Of a stretch of DNA of 64,000 nucleotides, positions 32,192 through 41,429 are shown one piece after another. The stretch lies in contig AP014683.1 of assembly GCA_000828975.1 (NCBI GenBank), positions 2,995,700 to 3,059,699 of the forward strand, given 5' to 3'. The notes beneath the pieces were generated by a model, which saw nothing but the letters and a program-made list of their open reading frames with translations, ran no database searches and was not told the origin of the DNA. Origin of the DNA: Burkholderiales bacterium GJ-E10 (GTDB lineage: Bacteria > Pseudomonadota > Gammaproteobacteria > Burkholderiales > Burkholderiaceae_F). The translations under genes and the position numbers were made by a program. Within the stretch, counting starts at the first letter, position 1. Each line of letters starts with the position of its first letter.

Positions 32192-34471
32192 TCAGTAGCG
32201 CAGCCGCCCGGCGGTGGACGATGCCGAGCGGATCGGAATCACCGTCGAGCCGCTGCCGCGGCTTCCCGACAGCACGCGCCGGCGCATCCGCATGCCGGCG
32301 GCGTCGAGCAGCATGCGACCCGCCCATCGATAGACGTTGAATTCCTGGATCAGCGCGCGCATCAGACGCATGCGCGCGCGCTGTTCGGGCAGCGGCATTT
32401 CGAGCGCGACGTGGAGCGCCATCGCGCACTGGTCGATGTCGTACGGGTTGACGATCAGCGCCTCCGGCAGTTCGCGCGCGGCACCCGTGAACCGGCTCAG
32501 CACCAGCACGCCGCGCTCGTCGTCGCGGCAGGCCACGAATTCCTTCGCGACCAGGTTCATGCCGTCGTGCAGGCTGCTCACGTAGCAGACGTCGGCGGCG
32601 CGATAGTGCCGGTATACCGACTCGGGATCATGGTGCTCGACCTTGAGCAGGATCGGCGGCGGTCCGTCGCCCGCGAACCGCGCGTTGATCCGCGTCGCCA
32701 GCGCGCGGACCTGCACTTCGAAGGCCTCGTATTCCGGAATGCTCGAACGCGACGGCGCGGCGATCTGGATGAAGGTGAACTTGCCGATCCATTGCGGCTC
32801 GATTTCCAGCAGGCGCTCGACGGCACGAAAGCGCTCGATGATGCCCTTGGTGTAATCGAGCCGGTCGACGCCGATGCCGACCAGGTGCTGGGCGGGCAGG
32901 CCGTTCTTGCGGCGGATCTCGGCGCGGCAGCTCTCCACGGGATCCCGGCGCGCTTCGGGCGCGGGCGGCCATTCGATCGAGATCGGGTAGCGCTTGACGG
33001 CCGTCTGCTTGCCTCCGTACGACACGGTGAGGGTCTCGCGGTCCACGCGCGCCTCGATCGAGCGCTCGACCGTGTCGACGAAATTGTTGCAGTGGAACTG
33101 GGTGTGAAAGCCCAGGATGCTGCTCCCCAGCAGGCCGTCGACGATTTCCGCCTGCCAGGGGCAGATCGCGAACGATTCGGGGTTGGGCCAGGGAATGTGC
33201 CAGAAGGTGATGATCGTTGCATCCGGCATGCGCTCGCGGATCATCCGCGGCAGCAGGGCGAAGTGGTAGTCCTGCACCAGGACGATCGGGTTCGGCCCCT
33301 TGGCCTCTTCCGACACCGCACGCGCGAACTTCTGATTGACCGCGACGTAGTGTTCCCAGTCGGAGCTGCGGAACACCGGACGTACGTGGGCGATGTGGCA
33401 GAGCGGCCACAGCCCTTCGTTGGAGAATCCGAGGTAATGGCCCGCCTCTTCTTCCGGCGTGAGCCAGATGCGGCGGATCTGGTACGCGGGCTGGCCCGGC
33501 GGCACCGCCACCCGGTCGTGCTTGTCGACGACTTCGCGGTCGGCGGGCCCTGCGCCGTGCGCGATCCAGGTACCGGAACAGGCGCGCAGCACCGGCTCGA
33601 GCGCGGTGACGAGGCCGCTGGCCGGGCGGCGCACTTCGATGCCCTGTTCGCCGTGGACATGGATGTACGGCTCCCGGTTGGAGACCACGATGATCTCCTG
33701 GTCGCGCAGGTCGTCGCGCAGGATCTGCCGCAGCATTTCCGGCGTCCACGACACCTGGCTGTCGTCGCGAAGCTGGATTTCGGAACGCACGTCGCGCATC
33801 AGCTGGCGCAGATCGCGCTCGATCGGACGCAACTCCGGGATCGTGATGCGCTCCGCCGGGCGCAGCAGCCCCTCTCCGCGCAGCAGCGCGCGCGTGCCCT
33901 GCACCAGGCCGCGCCAGCTCAATTCCGCGACGATCACCGTGACGATGGAAATGACGGTGCCCAGGGCGATGAAGAAGTAGAACAGATACCGTTCGGTTTG
34001 CAGGCTGCGCTTGCGGATGAAGCTCGTGTCATGCACGAGGATGAGCTGTCCGAGGGGCTGGCCCTTGGCGGCGACCGGCAGTACCGAAATGTGGAAGGTG
34101 CCGTTCGGCGTGGTCAGCTCGCGTTCGGCCGAAATCTGGAACCGGTCCAGGTCCGAGCAGACGACTGACTTGGGAAACGTGCGTGTCGCCAGGATCGGCG
34201 ATTTCGAATCGGGACAGAACCCGATCGCCGCGAGGCGCTGGTCCTGGGTGATGCGATTGAAATAGGCCACGATGCGGCCGCGCGACCCGATCTTGAGGTC
34301 TTCCTGCAGCGGGTCCTCCATCGTGTTGGCGATCAGTGCCGCGCGGACGTCCAGGTCGTGGACGAACCACTGCAGCGTCAGGGAATCCGCGAGCGGCACG
34401 ACCGCATACGCGATCGCGGCAAGCGTGATCGCCAACGGAACGATGAAGCGTAGAGAAAATCGCACGCGCAC
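32192..34471 (-). CDS. otsA: Trehalose-6-phosphate synthase with N-terminal membrane sensor-like module
   Basis: 759 residues, about 280 longer than a plain OtsA. Residues 8-28 and 162-183 are membrane helices flanking a region of about 130 residues predicted to face the periplasm, followed by a HAMP-like stretch (about 184-240). The GT20 domain runs from about 258, with [36 protein letters not shown] and [14 protein letters not shown]. It joins UDP-glucose and glucose-6-phosphate. The N-terminal half looks like the input part of a membrane receptor, suggesting control by an outside signal such as osmotic stress (inference). The 3' end faces otsB. Confidence 0.93.
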   Translation of the reverse strand: MRVRFSLRFIVPLAITLAAIAYAVVPLADSLTLQWFVHDLDVRAALIANTMEDPLQEDLKIGSRGRIVAYFNRITQDQRLAAIGFCPDSKSPILATRTFPKSVVCSDLDRFQISAERELTTPNGTFHISVLPVAAKGQPLGQLILVHDTSFIRKRSLQTERYLFYFFIALGTVISIVTVIVAELSWRGLVQGTRALLRGEGLLRPAERITIPELRPIERDLRQLMRDVRSEIQLRDDSQVSWTPEMLRQILRDDLRDQEIIVVSNREPYIHVHGEQGIEVRRPASGLVTALEPVLRACSGTWIAHGAGPADREVVDKHDRVAVPPGQPAYQIRRIWLTPEEEAGHYLGFSNEGLWPLCHIAHVRPVFRSSDWEHYVAVNQKFARAVSEEAKGPNPIVLVQDYHFALLPRMIRERMPDATIITFWHIPWPNPESFAICPWQAEIVDGLLGSSILGFHTQFHCNNFVDTVERSIEARVDRETLTVSYGGKQTAVKRYPISIEWPPAPEARRDPVESCRAEIRRKNGLPAQHLVGIGVDRLDYTKGIIERFRAVERLLEIEPQWIGKFTFIQIAAPSRSSIPEYEAFEVQVRALATRINARFAGDGPPPILLKVEHHDPESVYRHYRAADVCYVSSLHDGMNLVAKEFVACRDDERGVLVLSRFTGAARELPEALIVNPYDIDQCAMALHVALEMPLPEQRARMRLMRALIQEFNVYRWAGRMLLDAAGMRMRRRVLSGSRGSGSTVIPIRSASSTAGRLRY

Positions 34472-34669
34472 TCCTTTTTGCCGTTCGAGGAACGGCGAAA
34501 CGTCGTTGCGTTTCGTCGAGGCCGCGTCTCCGCCAGTCGCGCGATGTCGTCGATGCGGTCGGGTCGCGGTGACGCGGTTCGTGTCGAGGGAAAAACCGGA
34601 GAGGACGGGATTTTACCAAAGAGTTCGAGCGGACGCGATCGACGGCGGCCGCTGCGCGCTCGCCGTAAA

Positions 34670-34685
34670 TTCGATAATATTCGAA
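34670..34685 (+). promoter_or_regulatory. Inverted repeat TTCGA-N6-TCGAA at the arsR start
   Basis: The arms are perfect and the centre is AT-rich, only a few bases ahead of the arsR ATG at 34688. It also contains a direct TTCGA repeat one helical turn apart. This is a likely ArsR operator. The short space to the ATG leaves no Shine-Dalgarno, so the transcript may be nearly leaderless. Confidence 0.5.
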
Positions 34686-34687
34686 CT

Positions 34688-35119
34688 ATGGAACCAATGA
34701 ATGCCGTCGAACTCTTCGCTGCGCTCGGTCACGAGTCGCGGCTCGCGATCTTCCGCCTGCTCGTCGAGGCCGGACCGGACGGCGCCCATGCGAGCACGAT
34801 CGGAGGGCAGCTCGACATTCCTGCTGCGACGCTGTCGTTCCACCTGGCCCATCTCAGCCGGGTGGGACTGATCCGCGGCGAAAGGGAGAGTCGGTTCATC
34901 CGCTATGCCGCAGCGTACGACACGGTGGATGACTTGATCGCCTTTGTCACGCACAACTGTTGCCGGGGCAAGGCGTGCCTGCCGAAGACCCGGCGGGCGG
35001 GTCGTGCGGCGTCCGCCAAGGCCACTGCCAAGACGGTCGGCAGGACCGCCGCCCGGGGGCGGATCAAGACCCCGCTCAAGACTCCGATCAAGACCCGTAC
35101 CGCGAAGGACAAGGCATGA
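34688..35119 (+). CDS. arsR: ArsR-family repressor with basic histone-H1-like tail
   Basis: 143 residues. Residues 4-85 are a winged helix: LFAALGHESRLAIFRLL, then the recognition helix in IPAATLSFHLAHLSRVGL. The metalloid-sensing cysteines are likely those in NCCRGKAC, just after the core. The last 45 residues are Lys, Arg, Ala and Thr rich with repeated KTP/KTR units and no acidic residues except near the end, as in histone H1-like tails. The stop overlaps the arsC start (ATGA). It should repress this operon and release it on arsenite. Confidence 0.93.
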   Translation: MEPMNAVELFAALGHESRLAIFRLLVEAGPDGAHASTIGGQLDIPAATLSFHLAHLSRVGLIRGERESRFIRYAAAYDTVDDLIAFVTHNCCRGKACLPKTRRAGRAASAKATAKTVGRTAARGRIKTPLKTPIKTRTAKDKA

Positions 35120-35529
35120 GCGAATGCAAGACGGTCCTGGTGCTCTGCACCGGCAATTCCTGTCGATCCCAGATGGCGGAGGTCCTGCTCAATCACGAGT
35201 TTGCGGGGCGGGTGCGCGCGATCTCGGCGGGCACCCGCCCGCAGCCCAAGGTCGCAGAAGGCGCGCTCGAAGCGCTGCGCCGGGCGGGCCTGCCAACGGC
35301 GGGGCTGCTTCCGAAGGACGTCGATGCCGTGATCGGGGAGCCGATCGATCTGGTCGTGACCGTATGCGACAACGCCAAGGAGACCTGTCCGGTGTTCCCG
35401 CGTCCGGTGCCGCGGATCCATGTTCCGTTCCACGATCCGCATGGCGAACCGCTGGAGAGTTTTCTGCGCGTGCGCGACGACATCCGGGCCCGCCTGGTCC
35501 CGGCGGTCCGCGCGGCACTCGGTTGGTAA
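35116..35529 (+). CDS. arsC: Arsenate reductase, low-molecular-weight phosphatase type
   Basis: 137 residues. VLVLCTGNSCRSQMAEVLL carries the CX5R phosphate/arsenate-binding loop, and further cysteines in VTVCDNAKETCPVFP form the relay typical of thioredoxin-coupled ArsC. The segment VPRIHVPFHDP is also characteristic. It reduces arsenate to arsenite for export by the next gene. It overlaps arsR and is 9 bases from acr3. Confidence 0.95.
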   Translation: MSECKTVLVLCTGNSCRSQMAEVLLNHEFAGRVRAISAGTRPQPKVAEGALEALRRAGLPTAGLLPKDVDAVIGEPIDLVVTVCDNAKETCPVFPRPVPRIHVPFHDPHGEPLESFLRVRDDIRARLVPAVRAALGW

Positions 35530-35538
35530 GGAGTCGTC

Positions 35539-36621
35539 ATGTCCCAATCGTGTGCGGCCGCGTGCGCGCCGGCGAAGGCGCCGATGAGCATGTTCGAGCG
35601 CTATCTCTCGATCTGGGTGGCGCTGTGCATCGGCGCCGGCATCGTCCTGGGCCGCATGGCTCCGGACTGGTTCCAGGCCATCAGCCGGTTCGAGGTCGCG
35701 CAGGTCAACATTCCGGTGGGCGTGCTGATCTGGGTGATGATCATCCCGATGCTGGCCAAGGTGGATTTCGGCGCCTTGCATGAAGTCCGTCGGCACGTAC
35801 GGGGAATCGCGATCACTCTGGCGGTGAACTGGCTGGTCAAGCCGTTCTCGATGGCATTGCTGGGCTGGGTCTTCGTGCGCCATCTCTTTGCGCCGCTGCT
35901 GCCGCCGGGGCAGATCGACAGCTACCTCAGCGGCCTGATCCTGCTGGCTGCGGCGCCCTGCACGGCGATGGTCTTCGTATGGAGCCGGCTGACCGGCGGC
36001 GATCCGCTGTTCACGGTTTCCCAGGTGGCGTTGAACGACACCATCATGGTGTTCGCGTTTGCGCCGATCGTCGGGCTGTTGCTGGGCGTCTCGGCGATCG
36101 CGGTGCCATGGAGCACCCTGCTCGCGTCGGTGATCCTCTACGTCGTGATTCCGCTCGGTCTGGCCCAGGCCCTGCGCCGACGGCTGCTCGTGCGTGGCGC
36201 GGCGCACTTCGATGCCGCGCTCCAGCGCATCGGCGCCGGGTCGATCGCCGCATTGCTGGCCATGCTGGTGCTGCTGTTCGCGTTCCAGGGCCCGGCGATC
36301 GTTGCGCAGCCGCTGGTGATCGCGCTGCTGGCCGTTCCGATCCTGATCCAGGTGTTCTTCAACGCGGCGCTGGCGTACTTCCTCAATCGCGCCGTCGGCG
36401 AACGGCACGATGTCGCCGGACCGTCAGCGTTGATCGGCGCGTCCAACTTCTTCGAACTCGCCGTGGCGGCCGCCATCGGCCTCTACGGATTCCGGTCGGG
36501 CGCCGCCCTGGCGACGGTGGTCGGGGTGCTGATCGAGGTGCCGGTCATGCTGCTGGTCGTCCGGGTTGTGAACCGCTCGAAGGGCTGGTATGAAATGCGT
36601 CGATCGCCCGGCGCCGCGTAA
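35539..36621 (+). CDS. acr3: Arsenite efflux transporter Acr3
   Basis: 360 residues with about ten membrane helices. The family signature includes ISRFEVAQVNIPVGVLIWVM, the essential Cys in LLAAAPCTAMVFVWS, and SALIGASNFFELAVA near the end. Acr3 exports arsenite using the proton gradient. The N-terminus has two cysteines (SQSCAAACAP) before the first helix, and an internal Met at residue 16 could be the real start. Confidence 0.95.
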   Translation: MSQSCAAACAPAKAPMSMFERYLSIWVALCIGAGIVLGRMAPDWFQAISRFEVAQVNIPVGVLIWVMIIPMLAKVDFGALHEVRRHVRGIAITLAVNWLVKPFSMALLGWVFVRHLFAPLLPPGQIDSYLSGLILLAAAPCTAMVFVWSRLTGGDPLFTVSQVALNDTIMVFAFAPIVGLLLGVSAIAVPWSTLLASVILYVVIPLGLAQALRRRLLVRGAAHFDAALQRIGAGSIAALLAMLVLLFAFQGPAIVAQPLVIALLAVPILIQVFFNAALAYFLNRAVGERHDVAGPSALIGASNFFELAVAAAIGLYGFRSGAALATVVGVLIEVPVMLLVVRVVNRSKGWYEMRRSPGAA

Positions 36622-36675
36622 CCGATGGCGGGCGATGGCGGGCGAAGGCGGGCGACGGGCGGCGACGGGGGGCGC

Positions 36676-37224
36676 ATGAACGAAACGATCCGCTTCGCGG
36701 TGGGGGAAACGTCTTTGGGCGCGGCGCTCGTCGCCTGCACCGACGCGGGCATCGTCTCGCTGGCATTCGGCGATGACCGTGCCGCACTCGTTGCCGAGCT
36801 GCGACAGCGGTTTCCGATGTCGCAGCCGATCGAAGACGGCGCCGGCATTGCGCGCATCGCGGCGCACGCGCTCCGTTTCGTCGAGGCGCCCTGGAGCGGC
36901 GACCTCGACCTCCCGCTCGACCTGCAGGGCACCGGATTCCAGTTGCAGGTCTGGCAGGCGCTGCGCGCGATTCCGCCGGGGCGGACGGCGAGCTACACCG
37001 ACATTGCCCGGTCCATCGGCCGGCCCGCGGCTGCGCGTGCGGTCGCGCGGGCCTGCGGCGCCAATCCGGTGGCGGTGCTCGTGCCCTGCCATCGCATCGT
37101 CCGGCGGGACGGGTCGCGTTCCGGCTATCGCTGGGGCGCGGAACGCAAGCGGCGGCTCCTCGAGCGCGAAGCCGCCGCCGTAGCGGGACCGGCCTACTGC
37201 CGGCCTTCGATCGGATTGCCGTAG
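36676..37224 (+). CDS. ogt: Methylated-DNA-protein-cysteine methyltransferase
   Basis: 182 residues from the ATG at 36676, which has a GGGGGG ribosome-like stretch; an earlier ATG at 36625 would add a low-complexity Gly/Arg leader from GGCGGGCGA repeats. The active cysteine lies in VAVLVPCHRIV, preceded by the helix-turn-helix segment around YTDIARSIGRPAAARAVA. The protein removes alkyl groups from O6-guanine in one suicidal step. Its 3' end overlaps the ClC gene by 31 bases on the other strand. Confidence 0.93.
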   Translation: MNETIRFAVGETSLGAALVACTDAGIVSLAFGDDRAALVAELRQRFPMSQPIEDGAGIARIAAHALRFVEAPWSGDLDLPLDLQGTGFQLQVWQALRAIPPGRTASYTDIARSIGRPAAARAVARACGANPVAVLVPCHRIVRRDGSRSGYRWGAERKRRLLEREAAAVAGPAYCRPSIGLP

Positions 37225-38477
37225 AGCGGACGCGCGCCGAAGTGCGTGCTGACCGCGTACGCGAGGCCGCAGGCCACCAGCACCGGCAGGGTCAACTGGA
37301 ACTGGTTGGTCATTTCCAGCACGATGACGATCGCCATCAGCGGGGCGTGCGTGACGGCCGCGAGCACCGCGGCCATGCCGATGACCGCAACCACCCGCGG
37401 GTCGGCGACCAGGGTCGAAGCGATGTGCGGCGTGATGCAGGCCATCAGGTAGCCGCTGGTCGCGCCGACGAAGAGGGTCGGCGTGAACACCCCGCCGATC
37501 GCGCCCGATCCTGCGCTCAGGACCGTCGCGACCACCTTGGCCGCGAAGATCACCGCCACCCAGGCCCAGGGCGAGCCGCCTTGCAGCACGGTCGACACCA
37601 CGCTGTAGCCGTTGCCCCAGACTTCCGGCACCGCGGCCGAAAGCAGGCCGACCAGCAGGCTGCCCAGCCCGAAACGGGCCGGCAGGGACGGTGCGAGCGC
37701 GGCGAAGATCGCACGGGAGCGTTCCAGCACCGAAAGCAGCATCCACCCGATGCCGCCGCACACGAGGCCGGCCAGGATGGCGATCCCGATGCTGGCCGGC
37801 GCGAGCGCGACCGCCGGCATCTCATAGAGCGGCCGCGGCTCGACGAACCAGTAGATCAGTCCGCTGGACGTCGCCGCCGCGAGCAAGACCGGAGCCACGG
37901 TATTGCGGGCGAGGAAGCCCAGCGCCAGTTCGAGCACGAACACGACCCCGGCGATCGGCGCATGGTATGCCGCGCCGATGCCCGAGGCGATGCCGCAGAT
38001 GAGGAGCGCATCGCGGTGCTCGGCGGAAAACGGGAAGCGCCGCGCCAGCAGGGAGGCGAACCATGCGGCGAGCTGCACCATCGCGCCCTCGCGGCCGATC
38101 GAGGCGCCGGTACTCACCGAAAGCAGGGACGAAACGCTGCGCACGAAGGTCGCGCGGTCGTTGAGAGCGACGGTTCCCTGGCGCGCGGCGTCGATGTAAT
38201 CGATGTTCTCGGCGCCGGCCGGCCCGCGCGCCGCCCAGCGCAGCCCCCAATGGAGCACGAGGCCGGCCATCAGTCCGCCGGCTGTCACCACCAGGGCCCG
38301 ATGCCAGGGCGCGAGCGCCGTGGCCGCCGCGACCAGGCTGCCGCCGACGCCGGTCAGCGCGGTGGCGATGACGTTGATCGCCGCACGGAACAGCAGCGCG
38401 GCGGAGGCGGCCAGGGCGCCGGTGACGACTGCCGCCGGCCAGAGATAGACGGATGCCGGGAGCCGGAACGGCCGCAT
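37194..38477 (-). CDS. ClC-type chloride channel/antiporter
   Basis: 427 residues from the ATG at 38477, with the usual many helices. The gating glutamate lies in GASIGREGAMVQLAAW, and the GGVFTPTLFVGATSGYL segment forms the third anion-site loop. The first anion loop reads GAENIDYI and not the common GSGIP, as in a branch of bacterial ClCs. The proton glutamate position cannot be judged by eye, so channel or exchanger is open. It follows the aldo/keto reductase gene by 4 bases. Confidence 0.92.
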   Translation of the reverse strand: MRPFRLPASVYLWPAAVVTGALAASAALLFRAAINVIATALTGVGGSLVAAATALAPWHRALVVTAGGLMAGLVLHWGLRWAARGPAGAENIDYIDAARQGTVALNDRATFVRSVSSLLSVSTGASIGREGAMVQLAAWFASLLARRFPFSAEHRDALLICGIASGIGAAYHAPIAGVVFVLELALGFLARNTVAPVLLAAATSSGLIYWFVEPRPLYEMPAVALAPASIGIAILAGLVCGGIGWMLLSVLERSRAIFAALAPSLPARFGLGSLLVGLLSAAVPEVWGNGYSVVSTVLQGGSPWAWVAVIFAAKVVATVLSAGSGAIGGVFTPTLFVGATSGYLMACITPHIASTLVADPRVVAVIGMAAVLAAVTHAPLMAIVIVLEMTNQFQLTLPVLVACGLAYAVSTHFGARPLYGNPIEGRQ

Positions 38478-38481
38478 CGCG

Positions 38482-39534
38482 CTATGGCGCCGTGCCGGCC
38501 ACCGGCGCGGTCGCCCGGTATGCGCCCTGCAGCGCGAGCATCCACCCGGGGTATTCGGCCGGCAGCGCGCTGACCGCATCGAGCGCCTGCAGCTCCTCGG
38601 CGTCGAGAGTGAGTTCGGCTGCGGCGAGGTTGTCGCGCAGTTGCTCGACGGTCTTCGCGCCGACGATGACCGTGGTCACATCCCGCTGTGCGAGCAGCCA
38701 CGCCAGGGCGATCCGGGCGATCGAAACGCCCCGCCGCTCGGCCATCGGCCGCATGGCGTCGATGCATGCAAACGCCCGCGTTTCATCGACCGGCGGGAAT
38801 GCGCGCTGGGCGCGCCGGCTGCCGTCCGGCCCCTGGCCATCGCGGGAGAACTTGCCGCTGAGCAGGCCGCCCGCGAGCGGGCTCCAGACCATGAGGCCCA
38901 GTTGCTGATCGCGCAGCAACGGCAGCAGCTCGCGCTCGATGTCGCGCCCGGCAACCGTGTAATACGCCTGCACGCTGACGAAGCGGCTCCAGCGGTTGGC
39001 GTCGGAGATCGCTAGCGCCTTCATGACCTGCCAGGCGGCGAAATTGGACACGCCGACGTAGCGCACCTTGCCGGAGCGGACCAGGTCGTCGAGCGTCGCC
39101 AGCGATTCTTCCAGGGGCGTCAGCGGGTCGAAGCCGTGCAGCTGGTAGAGGTCGATGTGGTCGACCTGCAGGCGGCGCAGGCTGGCGTCGACTTCGTTCA
39201 TCAGGTGGTACCGCGATTGGCCGCGCCCGTTCGGCAGCTCGTTCATGACGCCGGTCGCCTTGGTGGCGATCACCAGTTCGTCGCGCGGCAGGCCGAGCGT
39301 GTGCAACGCCTCGCCGAGGAGCGATTCCGACTGGCCGTGCGAATAGACGTTGGCGGTGTCGAAGAAGTTGACGCCGGCGTCGAACGCCGTCTTGACGATC
39401 TCGTTGACGGCGCTGCGCCCGAGGCTGCCCATGACCTTCCAGAACCCGGCACCGCCGAAGGTCATGGTGCCGAGGCACATTTCGGATACGTAGAGGCCGG
39501 TGCGGCCCAGCAGGCGATATTTCATCATGTTCAT
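38482..39534 (-). CDS. Aldo/keto reductase
   Basis: 350 residues. A TIM-barrel NADPH enzyme: YRLLGRTGLYVSEMCLGTMTFGG at the start; the catalytic Asp-Tyr region FFDTANVYSHGQSE; Lys in ATKATG; His in YQLHGFDP; the coenzyme segment near VIVGAKTVEQLRDNL at the end. It resembles the YajO/Tas-like branch. The physiological substrate is unknown. It heads a leftward pair with the ClC gene. Confidence 0.94.
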   Translation of the reverse strand: MNMMKYRLLGRTGLYVSEMCLGTMTFGGAGFWKVMGSLGRSAVNEIVKTAFDAGVNFFDTANVYSHGQSESLLGEALHTLGLPRDELVIATKATGVMNELPNGRGQSRYHLMNEVDASLRRLQVDHIDLYQLHGFDPLTPLEESLATLDDLVRSGKVRYVGVSNFAAWQVMKALAISDANRWSRFVSVQAYYTVAGRDIERELLPLLRDQQLGLMVWSPLAGGLLSGKFSRDGQGPDGSRRAQRAFPPVDETRAFACIDAMRPMAERRGVSIARIALAWLLAQRDVTTVIVGAKTVEQLRDNLAAAELTLDAEELQALDAVSALPAEYPGWMLALQGAYRATAPVAGTAP

Positions 39535-39638
39535 CCCCTTCTCCCGGGAAAGCCGTACTGTACCCGTAGCGCTTACGATTGCGGCGGTTCGGCGGCGTTC
39601 CCGCGGGTGGCGGGTTTCGATTGCAACGAGGAGCGGAG

Positions 39639-40064
39639 ATGTCCCAGGTGACGTTGAAAGGAAGCTGTCTGTGCGGTGCGGTCGCGTTCGAGATCGAGGG
39701 CGATGCGCGGCACTTCTACCATTGCCACTGTTCGCGTTGCCGGAAGTCCACCGGTACCGGCCATGCGACGAACTTGATGCTGATGAGTGCCCAGGTGACG
39801 TTCACCAGCGGAGAATCGCTGTTGCGGTCCTTCAAGCCGCCGCAGGCGCAGCGCTTCACCCGGCAGTTCTGCGGCAACTGCGGCAGCCCGGTGCCGCGTT
39901 ACGTGCCGGAGATGGGCTTCGCGCTCGTCCCCGCCGGGTCGGTCGACAGCGAGATTCCGCTGACGCCGCAGGCGCGCATCTACTGGGATTCCCGGGCGGC
40001 GTGGTCCTGTGGCGACGAGCCCCTGCCGCGGTTTGCCGAGGGGCCGCAGTCCGAGCGGCGATGA
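39639..40064 (+). CDS. GFA/Mss4-like zinc protein
   Basis: 141 residues from the ATG at 39639 with a GGAG ribosome site. Zinc-binding cysteines appear as CLCGAV, CHCSRCRK and FCGNCGSP, the pattern of the glutathione-dependent formaldehyde-activating (GFA) family. Catalytic roles for most members are doubtful, so it is left as a family call. It is followed by the DJ-1-like gene after 22 bases and the Crp/Fnr gene, probably one operon. Confidence 0.9.
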   Translation: MSQVTLKGSCLCGAVAFEIEGDARHFYHCHCSRCRKSTGTGHATNLMLMSAQVTFTSGESLLRSFKPPQAQRFTRQFCGNCGSPVPRYVPEMGFALVPAGSVDSEIPLTPQARIYWDSRAAWSCGDEPLPRFAEGPQSERR

Positions 40065-40086
40065 TCGGACGCGAAGGAGGGACACC

Positions 40087-40656
40087 ATGCGTAGCGTTCT
40101 GATTCCGCTTGCGGAAGGGTTCGAAGAGATCGAGGCGGTCTGCGTCATCGACGTGTTGCGCCGGGCGGGCATCGAGGTCGTCACCGCCGGCCTGCGGCCG
40201 GGGCCGGTCACGGCGTCGCGCCGGGTCGTCGTGGTTCCGGATGCCACGCTGGACCAGGCGATGACGCGGGATTTCGACATGCTGGTGCTGCCCGGCGGCG
40301 GGCCGGGCGTCGAAAACCTGCGCGCCGACCCGCGGATCCGGCGGCTGCTGGAGCGATATCTGCAGCCGGACCGCTCGGTCGGCGCGATCTGTGCGGCGCC
40401 GACCATTCTTGCCGCAACCGGCCATCTCGCGGGACGGCAGGCGACCAGCTACCCCTCGGCGCGCGGGCCGGTCGCCGCCGCCGCGGCGGCGTATCGGGAG
40501 GACGCGGTGGTCGTCGACGGCAATCTCGTCACTTCGCGGGGGCCGGGAACGGCGATCGCTTTCGGTCTGGCGCTGGTCGAGATGCTGGCCGGCCGCAGCC
40601 GGCGCGACGAGGTCGCGGCCGGGCTCGTGCTGGCGGGGAGCGGCACCGGGACATGA
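40087..40656 (+). CDS. DJ-1/PfpI-family protein
   Basis: 189 residues from the ATG at 40087, with an AAGGAGG ribosome site. The pattern VLIPLAEGFEEIEAVCVIDVLRRAG and the nucleophile-elbow cysteine in GAICAAPTIL identify the DJ-1 branch; Glu in EGFEE is the partner residue. The family covers glyoxalase, chaperone and oxidative-stress roles. The stop overlaps the start of the Crp/Fnr gene (ATGA). Confidence 0.93.
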   Translation: MRSVLIPLAEGFEEIEAVCVIDVLRRAGIEVVTAGLRPGPVTASRRVVVVPDATLDQAMTRDFDMLVLPGGGPGVENLRADPRIRRLLERYLQPDRSVGAICAAPTILAATGHLAGRQATSYPSARGPVAAAAAAYREDAVVVDGNLVTSRGPGTAIAFGLALVEMLAGRSRRDEVAAGLVLAGSGTGT

Positions 40657-41306
40657 TCGCCGAACTGGAGCGTCGTTATCCGGTCCTGGCGGAACTGCCC
40701 GCGACGGCGCGGGGCGAACTCTCGCGGACGCTGCGCTGGCTCGAGCTGCCCGGAAACGCGATGGTGTTCGACGAGCGGCAGGCCTGCACCGGCTTCCCCC
40801 TGGTGGTCCGCGGCGCGGTGCGGGTGAGCAAGCTGGCGCCGAACGGGCGCGCCATCACGCTGTACCGCGTCGCCCCCGGAGAAAGCTGCATCATCACCAC
40901 GAGCTGCCTGCTGGCGTCGAGCGCCTACAACGCGCGCGGGCAGACGGAAGGACCGACCGCGCTGGCTCTCGTGCCGGGAGCGGTATTCGACGCCTGGCTG
41001 GCCGAACCGCCGTTCCGGCGATTCGTCTTCGGGCTGTTCGCCGACCGCATCGCCGATCTCATGCAATTGGTCGAGGCGGTGGCGTTCCGCCGCCTCGACC
41101 AACGCTTGGCGGCCCTGCTGCGGGAGCGCGGCCCGACCGTGCTCGCGACCCATCAGCAACTTGCCGACGAACTGGGCAGTGCGCGCGAGATCGTGAGCCG
41201 TCTGTTGAAGCACCTGGCCGACGACGGCGCGATCGTCGTTCGCCGGGAGCGGATCGACGTGCTGGACGCCGACGTCCTGCGGCGGTGGGCCGATGGATCA
41301 CCGTAA
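40653..41306 (+). CDS. Crp/Fnr-family transcriptional regulator
   Basis: 217 residues. The N-terminal beta-roll (about 15-110) contains VFDERQACTGFPLVVRGAVRVSKLAPNGR and GESCIITTSCLL. A long dimer helix and a winged helix-turn-helix with THQQLADELGSAREIVSRLLKHL follow. It lacks the N-terminal iron-sulfur cysteines of Fnr, but paired cysteines in the effector domain could sense redox state. The next gene, a DUF2892 protein, is a common partner of this regulator type. Confidence 0.93.
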   Translation: MIAELERRYPVLAELPATARGELSRTLRWLELPGNAMVFDERQACTGFPLVVRGAVRVSKLAPNGRAITLYRVAPGESCIITTSCLLASSAYNARGQTEGPTALALVPGAVFDAWLAEPPFRRFVFGLFADRIADLMQLVEAVAFRRLDQRLAALLRERGPTVLATHQQLADELGSAREIVSRLLKHLADDGAIVVRRERIDVLDADVLRRWADGSP

Positions 41307-41429
41307 TCCGGGACGGCGCCGGGTTTCCGCACGCCGCGGTGATGAAGGTCACAGACCTGCCTGATCGACCGTGGTGCAATGGGGGTGTCGGCCGGGTGGC
41401 CGGCGATCCGACAAGAATGGGAGGTCGTC

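Noticed and set aside
36622-36675. GGCGGGCGA repeats before ogt as a regulatory repeat or extended protein start
   Set aside because: Short, imperfect low-complexity GC repeat; it more likely arose by slippage, and the later ATG at 36676 gives the family-like start.
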